Counted from the stretch's first letter, positions 44,101 through 53,838 are shown. The stretch: 64,000 nucleotides of DNA from Salinivirgaceae bacterium (GCA_017557785.1 JAFYYA010000115.1:1-64000), one strand, 5' to 3'. Made by a program: numbers and translations. Notes: generated by a model not told the origin, from the sequence alone.

Positions 44101-45296
44101 TAAACGATGATAATCAAGTCGATGGCGGCCATGCTGCTGGTTCTGTGGTTATCGATATTGAAGACACAGGTTCGGGTATTAATCCTGACGAGTTGAACAA
44201 AATCTTTGAAAGGTTCTATCAGTCGCAGGCAGAAAAAACGGTGTCGGGCACTGGTGTAGGATTGCATCTTACCAAATCGCTTGTTGAGTTGCATCACGGA
44301 ACAATAGTGGCCGCCAACAATGTCGGAAAGCCTGGGTGTCACTTCACAATAAATTTGCCGATTGGCCCCGATCATCTTACTGATGATGAACGTTCGGTTA
44401 TGAAGCCAGTTTTGGTGGATGCGAAAGTGAATGTTTTGTCTGTCCCGCAAGGCAACGTCCCAAATTATGAGCCGGAGCCTAAAAAACAGACAAAGACAAA
44501 GTATCGGGTGCTTATTGCCGAAGATGATGATGAAATTCGCAAATACATCAGTGATCAGTTGTCGCTTTATTTCCATGTTGTAGAGTGTGCCAATGGCGCT
44601 GATGCGCTTGACTCGGTTCTTCAAAATGCGCCAGATGTAGTTGTCAGCGATGTCATGATGCCAATTATGGACGGGCAGACATTATGCCGTAAGATTAAAC
44701 AGAACATCACGGTCAATTATCTGCCAGTCATATTGCTTACATCGCTTACGGCTGATATCGACCGTATTAAAGGACTCGATGCAGGTGCTGATGCCTACCT
44801 GACCAAGCCTTTCAGTATAGATGTGTTGCAGCATACAATTATGAATCTTTTGCGTAATCGGGCAACGCTAAAAAATAAGTTTCAAGGCCGTCAGTCGCAA
44901 GGCGCCGATGTTAAGCGTATCGAAGTCAATTCGCCTGATGACCGTTTGATGCAGCGTGTTATGACAGTGATTAATAAGAATCTTGACAATACGGAATTAA
45001 GTGTTGAGATGATCGCCAGCATGGTTGGCATCAGTCGTGTGCATCTGCACCGCAAGTTGAGGGAAATCACAAATCAGTCAGCTCGGGTATTCATGCGTAA
45101 CGTTCGCTTGCAGCAGGCTGCCACATTGTTGGCTGAAAAACGTCAAAGTATAGCCGAAATTGCAGAAATAGTCGGATTCTCAAGCACATCGCATTTCTCA
45201 ACAGCATTTAAAGACTTGTATGGTGTAACACCCACGGAGTATATGGAGAAGGGGCGTGGAGAAAAAGATTCTGTGTCGCAATCTGATGCAGAGTGA
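41190..45296 (+). CDS. Hybrid two-component system regulator (HTCS) of the glycan locus
   Basis: A 1368-residue one-protein sensor-regulator. Signal peptide or anchor (1-20), two-beta-propeller periplasmic sensor made of repeated WIATEDGLSRFD-like blades (about 25-680), Y_Y_Y domain (about 690-775), membrane helix (about 784-808), HisKA with SHEIRTP (His838), HATPase with NAFKHTP, DTGSGI and GTGVGLHLT, receiver domain with SDVMMP (Asp near 1154) and Lys in TKPFS, and an AraC-type HTH (about 1255-1355). In this family the propeller binds a glycan breakdown product in the periplasm and the HTH activates the linked susCD genes (established). It sits between a divergent susCD operon and the tandem cassettes, so it probably controls both. 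Confidence 0.96.
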   Translation: MRTFFLLFCFISLFCFPVQANNCVLFTSERELPSNMVNQVLQDSDGVIWIATEDGLSRFDGADFMTFRKDDSDSIALINNYIELIYEVGDGKFIIGTLSGLQLYDHASRSFFDVPAYIDGVKFPQGMDISCIVCGSDSLVMIGTSGHGIFVLTNSGDSLSLVQDSELLPNCYYIEKIMLDRNKNLWVSTMNKGVFVLDSNRKIIGSYAFGGNESCFSFVDAPDGYVYMGTSQGNLLKCDVATGKLVTVASQRQVRSAIMDIRIADSTSLMLGTDGDGLKIFNTATGELFDYNLSLTGLNSRKLKVHSIMHDNRNNLWLGCFQQGVVLEPAAENEFVFAGSMSPIANTIGSCCVMSVLCDGNDIWVGTDNDGVYLLNKDLSQKKHFETGVSPSSIPRTTLCIFRDSRRNVWLGSYLGGLCRLNENTGRCEPVELADEGDFNHATSVYCIAEDGRQNLWVALNGIGFCRISILTSEQKLFPAMPSGVVYSDLANQLPLSWINTMLITGNRLYFGGYGGFGCLDIENEDFVSVLGSNRVLAGEVVYALHEGVDGKIWIGTANGLLSFDPQTCEIVKYTTLNGLPSNSISSIESDADGNLWISTNSGIACLNAQNYSFSNYYASDGLQCNEFSKSASGVNATGRLFFGGVNGLICFYPQKIKKHYSIPNIRLTNFYIHDKPVAKGMLSGGKQIVDSDISKAEHVYLSHSDNSFSIEFSAMEYANPSRITYLYNMDGKGWIHLHQGGNKVSFSNMKPGKHEFSVKAVDANSFSKTRKLIIHITAPWYATVVAYIVYFLLVAVVIIALIVHFHRNRILRMEVLEHKYAEDVNEAKLQFFINISHEIRTPMSLIIGPLRMLINSDADPVRQRTYDTIKRNAERILGLINQLMDIRKIDKGQMRLSFTECDIVKIVRDVCANFEYQANVQGISLNLVSSHPEIKAWVDAGNFDKIIVNILSNAFKHTPRNGVISVSISVNDDNQVDGGHAAGSVVIDIEDTGSGINPDELNKIFERFYQSQAEKTVSGTGVGLHLTKSLVELHHGTIVAANNVGKPGCHFTINLPIGPDHLTDDERSVMKPVLVDAKVNVLSVPQGNVPNYEPEPKKQTKTKYRVLIAEDDDEIRKYISDQLSLYFHVVECANGADALDSVLQNAPDVVVSDVMMPIMDGQTLCRKIKQNITVNYLPVILLTSLTADIDRIKGLDAGADAYLTKPFSIDVLQHTIMNLLRNRATLKNKFQGRQSQGADVKRIEVNSPDDRLMQRVMTVINKNLDNTELSVEMIASMVGISRVHLHRKLREITNQSARVFMRNVRLQQAATLLAEKRQSIAEIAEIVGFSSTSHFSTAFKDLYGVTPTEYMEKGRGEKDSVSQSDAE

Positions 45297-45412
45297 TTGT
45301 TTTTCCAAACCATTGTTAGTGTTTCCTATCTGAATCGCATTTAGAAAGCGTTTTTGTTCCATTTCTTAGTGTATTCTCATTGATGAACAATTGTCGTTTA
45401 TAACATCAACAA

Positions 45413-45561
45413 TGTTACATTTTGATGCTATAAGCTATAAATAGTCATTATGACTATTTATATTTTAATGCATTATTATATGTTTGGTTTATAATATATT
45501 GCTTATTTATTATGTAACAAGCACGAAAAAAAATGTTACATTTTTGGTGCATAATTGTAAC
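45413..45561. promoter_or_regulatory. Cluster of TGTTACAT motifs upstream of the tandem susCD cassettes
   Basis: TGTTACAT at 45413-45420 and 45534-45541, ATGTAACA at 45512-45519 and TTGTAAC at 45555-45561. The two direct copies are embedded in the longer similar context AATGTTACATTTT-G. With the pair at 41020-41046 this makes six sites around the HTCS gene. Candidate HTCS binding sites; inference from recurrence only. Confidence 0.45.
45436..45462. promoter_or_regulatory. Perfect 27-base palindrome after the HTCS gene
   Basis: TATAAATAGTCA (45436-45447), TTA, TGACTATTTATA (45451-45462). It may end the HTCS transcript, though only a weak T-tract (TATTTT) follows, or bind a dimeric regulator. 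Confidence 0.4.
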
Positions 45562-45635
45562 GGACTTTAAACATTATGTATCAAACAGCGTGGGCAAGGG
45601 GTGTTTTTTTTATAAAATTTGCCACCAATGAAAAA

Positions 45636-45684
45636 GCCGCATATGCGGCAAAAGCGACTATAAACATTTAATAATCAAACATTT
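45636..45684 (+). promoter_or_regulatory. Structured 5' leader of susC(A)
   Basis: GCCGCATATGCGGC (45636-45649), a perfect palindrome, is followed by AAAAGCG and then by an A/T-rich 26-base stretch (45659-45684) just before the gene. The second cassette has the same layout at 57470-57546: the 26-base stretch matches at 24 positions. Confidence 0.45.
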
Positions 45685-45691
45685 GAAAAAG

Positions 45692-48600
45692 ATGAAGAAA
45701 CATCGACTATGGAAATTGGTGGTTGCAATACTACCAATGATGTTGCTGTCATTCAGTGTTTTTGCCCAAAAACATAATATTACGGGTAAGATATTGGATG
45801 AAGAGCAAATGCCTATTCCGGGTGTTAACGTTGTAATCAAAGGTACAGCGACAGGAACAATCACGGGAGGCGACGGATCATTCAGCATGCAGGCTGCTGA
45901 TGGTGATGTGTTGGTTGTAACCTACATCGGTTATACAACAGAAGAAATTACTGTGAAAGGTACTGCGCCTATCAACATCTCGTTGACCCCCGATATGGTG
46001 GGATTGGATGAAGTTGTTGTTGTCGGCTACGGCCAACAGAAGAAAGCTTCTGTGGTGGGTGCAATTGCACAAACATCAGGTGCTACACTTCAGCGTGCTG
46101 CTGGTATAAACAATATCGGTGCAGCCTTGACAGGTAACTTGCCCGGTGTTATTACCACTCAGGATACTGGTGAGCCTGGTGAGGAAGATGCGAAAATCGT
46201 TATTCGTGGTACAAGCTCTTGGAACGGTAGTGAACCGTTAGTTCTTGTTGACGGTATTGAGCGTTCGATGAACTCTGTCGACATCACTTCGGTTGAAAGC
46301 ATTTCTGTACTGAAGGATGCTTCGGCAACTGCAGTTTACGGTGTGAAGGGTGCCAATGGTGTTATCCTTATCACAACTAAACGTGGTGAAGAAGGAAAAG
46401 CCAGAATCGATGCCGGATTCACTACAACAATGAAACGCGTTTCGAAATTGCCAAATAAACTTGATTCTTATGACGCATTGATGGCTCGCAACAAGACCAT
46501 TGAAATGGAGTTGCCTGTTACAGCGCGCGAATCGTGGGAATATATCACTCCGCAAGAGACTATCGAGAAATATCGTAGTGATCCGGCCGCAAGAGATGAG
46601 TTCGGCAATCTGATGTCTGAACGTTATCCGAATGTTGACTGGCAGGAAGAATTGTTTAAAAGTTACGCACTTTCATATAATGCTAACTTAAGTGTTAGTG
46701 GTGGTACCAAAACAGTCAGATATTATGGTTCGGCTGATTACGTTTATGAAAGCGACCTTATGCGTATCTTCGACAACCATCGTGGATATGAATCGGGTTA
46801 CGGATACCAGCGTATTAACGCACGCAGCAACTTGGACTTTACCATAACTCCGACAACAGTGTTCAAAATGAACCTTGCTGGTTCGCTTGCAATAAAGAAG
46901 TCTCCAAGCGAAAATGCAGGTAATGCTTGGGAAGAAGCCCAACGTTGGGCAGGTGCTTACAATATTGGTCCTGATGTTTTCGTGCCTTATTACGAAGATG
47001 GCTCGTGGGGTTATTATCCTGCCGACCAGAATAACGCACGTAACTCTGCAAAGACCACAGCATTGGCAGGTGTGAGAAAGAAGACTACAAATACAATCAC
47101 AACCGACTTTGTGCTTGAGCAACGTTTGGATTTCATTACAAAAGGTTTGAGTGCCAGAGCGAATATCTCAATGGACAACTCGTTTGAGGAAACCGGCCGC
47201 GGTATTAACGACGGTGGTAGTGGTGCTCAGGAAAAGTGGATTGACCCGGTCACTGGCCAAGCCCAACATTCACAAACCATTAATAAGGTATCAGGTTTCG
47301 ACCATGTTGTATTGCCGGGATGGAGTACATCTAATGGTAATATGGGCAATGTTAACCGCCGGTTGTACTATCAGGGCCAAATTAACTGGGCTCGCAATTT
47401 CGATGTGCACAACGTTACTGCCATGGGATTGTTCTCGCGCAACAAATCATTGTATGGCAGCGGTATCCCATCGTATCGTGAGGACTGGGCGTTCCGTGCA
47501 ACTTACAATTACGCTAATCGTTACTTCCTTGAATACAATGGTGCATACAACGGTTCGGAGAAATTCGCTAAAGAAAACCGCTTTGCTTTCTTCAATTCTG
47601 GCGCCATTGGCTGGATGATTTCTGAAGAGCAGTTTATGTCGTTCATAAAGGAGAGCCACTACATTGATATGTTGAAAATTCGTGCTTCGTTAGGTGAGAT
47701 TGGTAGCGACAACGCAGGTTCTTACCTCTATATGGATGAATGGAGTTACGGTGGCAAAGCCAGTACAACTATAGATAATGGTCAGGAAAGTACATACGTT
47801 CAGTATCGCCAGAGCAAGTTGGGCAACCCCGATGTGCATTGGGAGACTGTTCGCAAGTTCAACTTCGGTATCGACTACTCGTTGCTGCAAGGTTTGTTTG
47901 CAGGTAACATCGAGATTTTCCGCGACAAACGTTACGATATTCTTATCAATGGTGGTGACCGTGCCATTCCTTCATATTTCGGTTTTGAAGTCCCGGTTAC
48001 CAATATGGGTGAAGTTCACGCTAAAGGTTATGAAATCGAGCTTCGCGTCAACAAGCAGATTAACCGTGAGACCCGCGTGTATGGTAACTTCAGTTTAACT
48101 CACAATGAGAATGAAATCATTGACCGTGACGACCCGAAACTGATGCCTGATTATCAGAAAAAAGAGGGTTATTCAATCGGCCAGTATCGCACGTATGTTG
48201 ATGCAGGTTTCATCAATAATATCGATGAGTTGTATGGTAGTCCGGCATTTGAAGCTAATGACAATTATCGTTTGCCGGGTAGCTATTATATCATCGACTT
48301 CAACGGCGATGGTGTGATTGACAGCAAGGATAATGCGCCTTACGGATTCACAAGCACTCCGCAGAACACTTATAATGCCTTGTTAGGCTTTGAGTGGAAA
48401 GGGTTCAGCTGCTTCGCCCAGTTCTATGGCGTGCGCAATGTAACACGTGACGTTGTGCTTCAGAGCTTCGGCATGAAACTGAATGCCGTGTACGATATGG
48501 GTGAAATCTGGACAAAGGAGAATCCTGACGCCGATGTAACCCCGTACCGCTGGAGTACAGCACCTACGAGCAAGAATGGTGAGCAATTTGCCGAATATGG

Positions 48601-48844
48601 CACACAATATTTGTTCGACGGTTCATATTTCCGCCTGAAGAATGTTGAGATGGCATACTCTTGGCGTGATGGTTGGATTAGGAATATCGGACTCTCATAC
48701 CTGAAGATATTTGTTAACGGCAACAACTTATGGTTGTGGACAAAGATGCCTGACGACCGTGAAGCTAACACTGGTAACGGAGGTTATTTGGGAGCTTACC
48801 CAACCGTTAAACGTTTCAATTTGGGTCTTAAAGTATCATTCTAA
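45692..48844 (+). CDS. SusC-family TonB-dependent transporter, type A, cassette 1
   Basis: About 1050 residues; the ATG at 45692 was preferred to a TTG three codons upstream. Signal peptide (ends FSVFAQ), carboxypeptidase-regulatory-like domain (GKILDEEQMPIPGVNVVIKG, about 30-110), TonB-box region DEVVVVGYGQQKK, plug with DASATAVYGVKGANGVILIT, and a C-terminal barrel ending LGLKVSF. It is the first gene of a five-gene unit, and its closest relative in the window is the first gene of the second unit (57555-60716). Confidence 0.95.
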   Translation: MKKHRLWKLVVAILPMMLLSFSVFAQKHNITGKILDEEQMPIPGVNVVIKGTATGTITGGDGSFSMQAADGDVLVVTYIGYTTEEITVKGTAPINISLTPDMVGLDEVVVVGYGQQKKASVVGAIAQTSGATLQRAAGINNIGAALTGNLPGVITTQDTGEPGEEDAKIVIRGTSSWNGSEPLVLVDGIERSMNSVDITSVESISVLKDASATAVYGVKGANGVILITTKRGEEGKARIDAGFTTTMKRVSKLPNKLDSYDALMARNKTIEMELPVTARESWEYITPQETIEKYRSDPAARDEFGNLMSERYPNVDWQEELFKSYALSYNANLSVSGGTKTVRYYGSADYVYESDLMRIFDNHRGYESGYGYQRINARSNLDFTITPTTVFKMNLAGSLAIKKSPSENAGNAWEEAQRWAGAYNIGPDVFVPYYEDGSWGYYPADQNNARNSAKTTALAGVRKKTTNTITTDFVLEQRLDFITKGLSARANISMDNSFEETGRGINDGGSGAQEKWIDPVTGQAQHSQTINKVSGFDHVVLPGWSTSNGNMGNVNRRLYYQGQINWARNFDVHNVTAMGLFSRNKSLYGSGIPSYREDWAFRATYNYANRYFLEYNGAYNGSEKFAKENRFAFFNSGAIGWMISEEQFMSFIKESHYIDMLKIRASLGEIGSDNAGSYLYMDEWSYGGKASTTIDNGQESTYVQYRQSKLGNPDVHWETVRKFNFGIDYSLLQGLFAGNIEIFRDKRYDILINGGDRAIPSYFGFEVPVTNMGEVHAKGYEIELRVNKQINRETRVYGNFSLTHNENEIIDRDDPKLMPDYQKKEGYSIGQYRTYVDAGFINNIDELYGSPAFEANDNYRLPGSYYIIDFNGDGVIDSKDNAPYGFTSTPQNTYNALLGFEWKGFSCFAQFYGVRNVTRDVVLQSFGMKLNAVYDMGEIWTKENPDADVTPYRWSTAPTSKNGEQFAEYGTQYLFDGSYFRLKNVEMAYSWRDGWIRNIGLSYLKIFVNGNNLWLWTKMPDDREANTGNGGYLGAYPTVKRFNLGLKVSF

Positions 48845-48855
48845 AATATAAGCAG

Positions 48856-50871
48856 ATGAAAAAGACATTATATATAGCAGGTTTATTCGGATTCGTCTTG
48901 TGCGCATCTCTGATGTCGTGCGAAGACTATCTTGACAGAGAACCGAATACCACAGTGTCAGGTAGTGACGCATTTAAAAATTTCGAAAACTACCAAGGAT
49001 TTGTTGAAGAGATAATTAACTGTATTCCTGATAAAGAGAAATGTAGTTGGTGTCCATCATGGAACTGGGGTGACGATGAAGTGTTCAACCCACAGGGCGA
49101 TGACCGTTTGACACACCAGATTGACCTCGGCAACTACCGTAAATGGTATCAGCCGACTTCCGATCTTGGGAACTGGCTTTTAACTGCAACCAACAACTCA
49201 TCGGCAGGAAACCAGCCCAAAAACCACTCGTTGTGGGGGCATGCATGGTATTGCATTCGCAAGGCCAACATGGGCTTGGAACATATCGACGAAATGATTG
49301 GTACCGACGAAGAGAGAAATCGTATTTTGGGACAATGCTACTTCTATCGTGCATGGTGGCATTTTGAACTGATGGAATGGTTTGGCGGTCTGCCTTATAT
49401 TGACGCAGTACTTGATGCCAACAACATCCCCAATTTACCAAGACTAACATTCCAGGAGTGTGCTGCACGCTGCGCCGAAGATTTCGGAAAAGCTGCCGAA
49501 TTGTTGCCAATATGCTGGGACAGCACATCGGTTAAAGGCCAGGACGAAAAGAACCAGTTGCGTGCCAACAAGATTGTTGCTTTGTGCTACAAAGGTAAAT
49601 GTCAGCTTTGGGCTGCCAGTCCGTTGATGGAGCACAATGCTCAAATTGGTGCATTACAGAGCGGTGTGACCTATGATTATAATCAGGATTTGTGTAAGGC
49701 AGCTGCTGAAACTTTGGGTGAAGCGCTAAATCTGATTGAAACGAAGGCCAATGAGCAGTACAAACTTGCAAATTTCGATTACAGCGACATATATAATCAC
49801 GTTATGAGTGATGAAATCACTCCAGGATACGATGATTTGTGGTGCTATTCAGATTTGTTCTACACACTTAACAAGAAACTGAAAAATCCTGGTGGAAACG
49901 AAGCCATATTCCGTGGCCCGTCTAATTCATCGGACAACAGTTCAAACTGGGCAACATCGAAAGTGTTCGGTCCTAAGATGGCGGGTTTGGTTGCGCACGA
50001 TAAAATCATTCACCAACCAACAGCCAATTTGGTTGAAATGTACGGTATGGCAAATGGACTCCCGATTAAAGACGAAAACGGTAACTATGCCAACGGATTT
50101 GATCCTGAGCATCCGTGGAAAAACCGCGATCCGCGATTCTATCATGATATAGTTTTCGACGGGTTCAAATATCTGAATGGTTCGGCTCCGAAGCATCAGC
50201 AACCGTATGTATACTGCGAATTGTTTACAGGTGGCAATATGCGTCCGGTGGCCGATGGCAGCCAGACAGGTTTCTTTATTCAGAAACTCGTGCCGCACAC
50301 TTGCAACGAAGTTGACAAGGACTATGCTGACAAATGGGGTGACGGTATGCATGTGTATATCTCGTATATGCGTTTGGCCGATGTTTACCTGATGTATGCC
50401 GAAGCTGGCGCAGCAATCAGCGGTTCGCAATATAAGGCTGATTCGTACGGAAAAACTGCCGAAGAAGCTATCAACGTGGTACGTGCGCGTTGCCATTGCG
50501 GACCTGTAGGCGGAAACGGTGCAAATGCAAATTCAAAATATGTTACCGACAAGAAGCTGTTTATGGATGAAGTTCGCCGTGAGCGTGCAGTTGAGTTGTC
50601 GTTTGAGGGATTCCGCTTCAACGATTTGCAGCGTTGGTTGCTCTTGACAGAATATCCTTACAACACCAAGTTCTCATGCGAGTTCACACGTGGTGAATCT
50701 GATGAGTTCTATGAATTTAAGAATGGTGAAGATCCAAGGGATGCTAAGGTAAACGGATATTGCATTAAACCAATTATAACTCGCAATTTCGGAACTAAGC
50801 ACTATTGGTTCCCATTCCCGGAAAATGATGTTTACATATATAAAGAGTTTGCACAAAACCCGGGTTGGTAA
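48856..50871 (+). CDS. SusD-family lipoprotein, partner of susC(A), cassette 1
   Basis: A 671-residue lipoprotein (lipobox ASLMSC, Cys22, followed by Glu-Asp). SusD fold is marked by YLDREPNTTVS near the N-terminus, WNWGDDE, YRAWWHFELMEWFGGLPY and the C-terminal VRRERAVELSFEGFRFNDLQRW, ending in NPGW. Starts 11 bases after susC(A). Its longer than average size reflects insertions around 95-130 and 340-380. It is closely related to the gene at 60728-62707. Confidence 0.94.
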   Translation: MKKTLYIAGLFGFVLCASLMSCEDYLDREPNTTVSGSDAFKNFENYQGFVEEIINCIPDKEKCSWCPSWNWGDDEVFNPQGDDRLTHQIDLGNYRKWYQPTSDLGNWLLTATNNSSAGNQPKNHSLWGHAWYCIRKANMGLEHIDEMIGTDEERNRILGQCYFYRAWWHFELMEWFGGLPYIDAVLDANNIPNLPRLTFQECAARCAEDFGKAAELLPICWDSTSVKGQDEKNQLRANKIVALCYKGKCQLWAASPLMEHNAQIGALQSGVTYDYNQDLCKAAAETLGEALNLIETKANEQYKLANFDYSDIYNHVMSDEITPGYDDLWCYSDLFYTLNKKLKNPGGNEAIFRGPSNSSDNSSNWATSKVFGPKMAGLVAHDKIIHQPTANLVEMYGMANGLPIKDENGNYANGFDPEHPWKNRDPRFYHDIVFDGFKYLNGSAPKHQQPYVYCELFTGGNMRPVADGSQTGFFIQKLVPHTCNEVDKDYADKWGDGMHVYISYMRLADVYLMYAEAGAAISGSQYKADSYGKTAEEAINVVRARCHCGPVGGNGANANSKYVTDKKLFMDEVRRERAVELSFEGFRFNDLQRWLLLTEYPYNTKFSCEFTRGESDEFYEFKNGEDPRDAKVNGYCIKPIITRNFGTKHYWFPFPENDVYIYKEFAQNPGW

Positions 50872-50907
50872 TGATTGGTCGATTGTTGAATTAATAAACG
50901 AAAAAAG

Positions 50908-53814
50908 ATGAAACATAAACATAATATATTAGTCATGAGTGCCGCAATGGCTGTTGCGCCATTGGCATTGAGTGCCCAGACCGATGATGGAGCTTTGGAA
51001 GACTCTGTATACATGGTCAAAACGGCATTCCGGAGTGTGGCACAAGACGACTTGCTGGGTGGAGTTTCGGTAGTTGATGTCGAAGAAATGCTCAAAAAGA
51101 ACTATACTCAGGGAAGTCTGGATAATATGGAGGCTTTGGCTAACGGCTGGAACGGAAAATCGCTGTGGGGTATGGATGCCGATAACAATCGTGGTTATTT
51201 GGTGCTTATTGATGGTGTTCCACGCGATATCGCCAATGTGAAACCTACTGAGATTGCGCAAATCACCTTTATTAAAGGTGCCAACGCGCTGGTTCTTTAC
51301 GGTAGCCGCGCAGCCAAGGGGGCAATCCTTGTTACTACCAAGCGTGGACAAAGCCGCGAAAAACTGAAAATTGATGTGAATGTGAATGCAGGTTTGGATG
51401 TCATTAAACGGCTGCCGGAATATCTTAACGCCACTGATTATATGACATATTATAACATCGCCTGCGATAACGATGGTAAAAAACACACTTACAGCGATGA
51501 ACTTATAGAAAAAACTGCGAGTGGTGTGAACCCGTATCACTATCCTGATATTGATTATTACTCATCGGAATGCATTAAGAAGGTGAGAAATAAGGAAGAA
51601 GTGGTTCTTGAATTGTCGGGTGGAAACTCGCGTGCCCGTCTTTACGGAAACATCAATGCACAGACAGCTGGAGATTTTGTTACTGTTGCCGATGCAAAGA
51701 AAAACAGAACCAACAGAATCAGTTTCCGAGGCAATGTTGATATGAATTTCAACGATTACATCAGCGGACACGTTGACGCAAGTGCCACATTCCAGGACGA
51801 GAAGCACAGACAATACAGTGCCAATCCGAGCGACAATATGACATATTGGAAGATGGCTTCGACAGAGCGTCCGAACTTTCCGAAAAACACCGCGCAATTG
51901 GTTCCAATTAGTTTGATAACAGACGATGATGCTCTTGCATTAATTAATACTTCGAATAATATTTTCGACGGTTATTTCTTGGGTGGTGCGTCTGACTATT
52001 CTTTTAAAGGTACCAACGATGACGGAACCAATAAGAGAACCCCGATGGGACAGATTTATGCTGGTGGAGAGCTCGTTTACACCAGCCGTCAGTTCCAGTT
52101 CGACGGCGGTCTCGATTTCAATCTGAGCAAAGTGTTGGATGGCTTATGGCTGAAGACCAACTTCGGTATGGATTTCAAAACATCGTACAACACGCGTTTC
52201 AACCCGAAATATGCAGTCTATGCACCGAAATGGTCAGAAGATGAGAAGATTATTGGGTTGACACAGATTGGTGCGGATGAAGATAACGGTCAGAAGAATT
52301 TGTACGATACACACGATGACCGCACTCTGGCTTTGTCGTTCCAATTCGATTATAACCACAGTTTTGGTGACCACAATGTGTCGGTGATTGCATTAGGTAA
52401 CGGTTTCCAACAGACAATTTCTGGAACATACCATAATAATACTAATGCCAATCTCGGATTTGATTTCAGTTATAATTTTGCTCATCGCTATTATGCAACG
52501 GTTGCTGCTGCAGTTGCTCACTCGCCTAAATTGGCTCCGGGGCATCGCAACGCGCTGTCACCTTCGGTAACTTTGGGTTGGAATTTGGCAAAAGAATCAT
52601 TCCTTGATGGCTCGATTTTCGACGATCTCACTCTTTCTGCTTCTGCAAGCATTTTGAATGAGGATTGGGATCTTTACACTAAGAAAGATAATGGTACTGT
52701 CGACGCTGAATACTATTTGTATTTAGGCACTTGGGGTAACAATGGCAGCTACGGCTGGGGTGACTCAAGAAGTGGTGATATGTCGCAGGCAACTGGCGCC
52801 GAAAACACAAATATTGAGATGATTAAACGTAAAGAGATATCGGCCACTTTGAGAACATCATTGATGGATGGTCTTGTAAAAGCTGAGTTCACATTCTTCA
52901 AGAACCTGATGGATGGCTATCTTATTAAAGAAACTAGAATGTGGCCGAGCCACATGAACGGTTTTAATGCACCGTTGAACAACAACGTCAACGAGCGTCA
53001 CGGATTTGACTTTGCAGTGAATGTGAACAAGCAGGTTTCTGATTTCGACATTTCTGTCGGTTTGGTTGGTACTTACTACGACTCAAAAGTTGTTACAATG
53101 GAACAAACAAGTTTGGACCCATTGCAACCGCAACGCGACAAAGAAGGTCACCCAATTGACGCCATATTCGGTTATAAGAACACTGGATATTATACGGCAG
53201 ATGAAGCAGCTGAAGCTAACGAAAGCAAAAATGTTAAAGTTGGCGGTAAACTTCGCGCCGGCGATATCAAATATCTTGATTTGAGCGAAGGTGGTGAAGG
53301 AAACGGTGTAATTGACGAAGATGACCAAATGTATTTGGGCAAAGATGGTCGATATGGCTCACCATTTGTCATGGGTGTTAATCTTACTGTCAAATACAAG
53401 AATTTCACATTCTTTGTACTGGGTAACGGCAAATGCGGCTCTTATGGCCAGAAAAACAATTCGTACTATCAGCTGAAGAGCAACGACAAATATTCTGTAA
53501 TAGCAAAGGAAACTTGGACAGAGGATAATCCGAATGCTAAGTATCCTGCATTGTCAACAGGCTCAGCTGCCAACAATTATGTTACTTCCGATTTCTGGTT
53601 GTACAAAAACAACGCTTTCTATTTGAGCAAGGTGCAAATCACCTACGATTTCCCACAGGAAATGTTCGGCGACAGCTTTGTCAAAGGAATGTCGGCTTTC
53701 GTGAGCGGAAAAGATTTGCTTACAATTTCGAAGGAGAGCAAACTTATGGAAACAAGCATTGGCGACACACCAAAGACTCGTTTCTTCAACATAGGTGTTA
53801 AGGCTACTTTTTAA
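50908..53814 (+). CDS. SusC-family transporter, type B (no N-terminal carboxypeptidase-like domain), cassette 1
   Basis: A 968-residue transporter with signal peptide (ends PLALSAQ). Unlike type A it lacks the carboxypeptidase-regulatory-like domain and the DEVVVVGYG box; the mature protein begins with DSVYMVKTAFRSVAQDDL and goes straight into the plug (about 45-155, GYLVLIDGVPRD, LYGSRAAKGAILVTTKRG) and barrel (ends NIGVKATF). The YMVKTAF segment may replace the TonB box. It follows susD(A) by 36 bases and pairs with the next SusD. Such a class occurs in other Bacteroidota loci with two SusC/SusD pairs. Confidence 0.93.
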   Translation: MKHKHNILVMSAAMAVAPLALSAQTDDGALEDSVYMVKTAFRSVAQDDLLGGVSVVDVEEMLKKNYTQGSLDNMEALANGWNGKSLWGMDADNNRGYLVLIDGVPRDIANVKPTEIAQITFIKGANALVLYGSRAAKGAILVTTKRGQSREKLKIDVNVNAGLDVIKRLPEYLNATDYMTYYNIACDNDGKKHTYSDELIEKTASGVNPYHYPDIDYYSSECIKKVRNKEEVVLELSGGNSRARLYGNINAQTAGDFVTVADAKKNRTNRISFRGNVDMNFNDYISGHVDASATFQDEKHRQYSANPSDNMTYWKMASTERPNFPKNTAQLVPISLITDDDALALINTSNNIFDGYFLGGASDYSFKGTNDDGTNKRTPMGQIYAGGELVYTSRQFQFDGGLDFNLSKVLDGLWLKTNFGMDFKTSYNTRFNPKYAVYAPKWSEDEKIIGLTQIGADEDNGQKNLYDTHDDRTLALSFQFDYNHSFGDHNVSVIALGNGFQQTISGTYHNNTNANLGFDFSYNFAHRYYATVAAAVAHSPKLAPGHRNALSPSVTLGWNLAKESFLDGSIFDDLTLSASASILNEDWDLYTKKDNGTVDAEYYLYLGTWGNNGSYGWGDSRSGDMSQATGAENTNIEMIKRKEISATLRTSLMDGLVKAEFTFFKNLMDGYLIKETRMWPSHMNGFNAPLNNNVNERHGFDFAVNVNKQVSDFDISVGLVGTYYDSKVVTMEQTSLDPLQPQRDKEGHPIDAIFGYKNTGYYTADEAAEANESKNVKVGGKLRAGDIKYLDLSEGGEGNGVIDEDDQMYLGKDGRYGSPFVMGVNLTVKYKNFTFFVLGNGKCGSYGQKNNSYYQLKSNDKYSVIAKETWTEDNPNAKYPALSTGSAANNYVTSDFWLYKNNAFYLSKVQITYDFPQEMFGDSFVKGMSAFVSGKDLLTISKESKLMETSIGDTPKTRFFNIGVKATF

Positions 53815-53838
53815 TGGTTGATTAAAATTTGATTAGAT

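Noticed and set aside
43827-44624. 265-residue open frame opposite the HTCS kinase and receiver region
   Set aside because: Antisense to HisKA, HATPase and receiver motifs; composition (Ile/Arg/Asn) is that of a reverse frame, no signal or domain.
22009-45296. The whole region as a single polysaccharide utilisation operon
   Set aside because: Individual terminators and promoters, mixed strands and unrelated genes (phosphatase, CPBP protease, CotH protein) show many separate units; a common substrate is only inferred.
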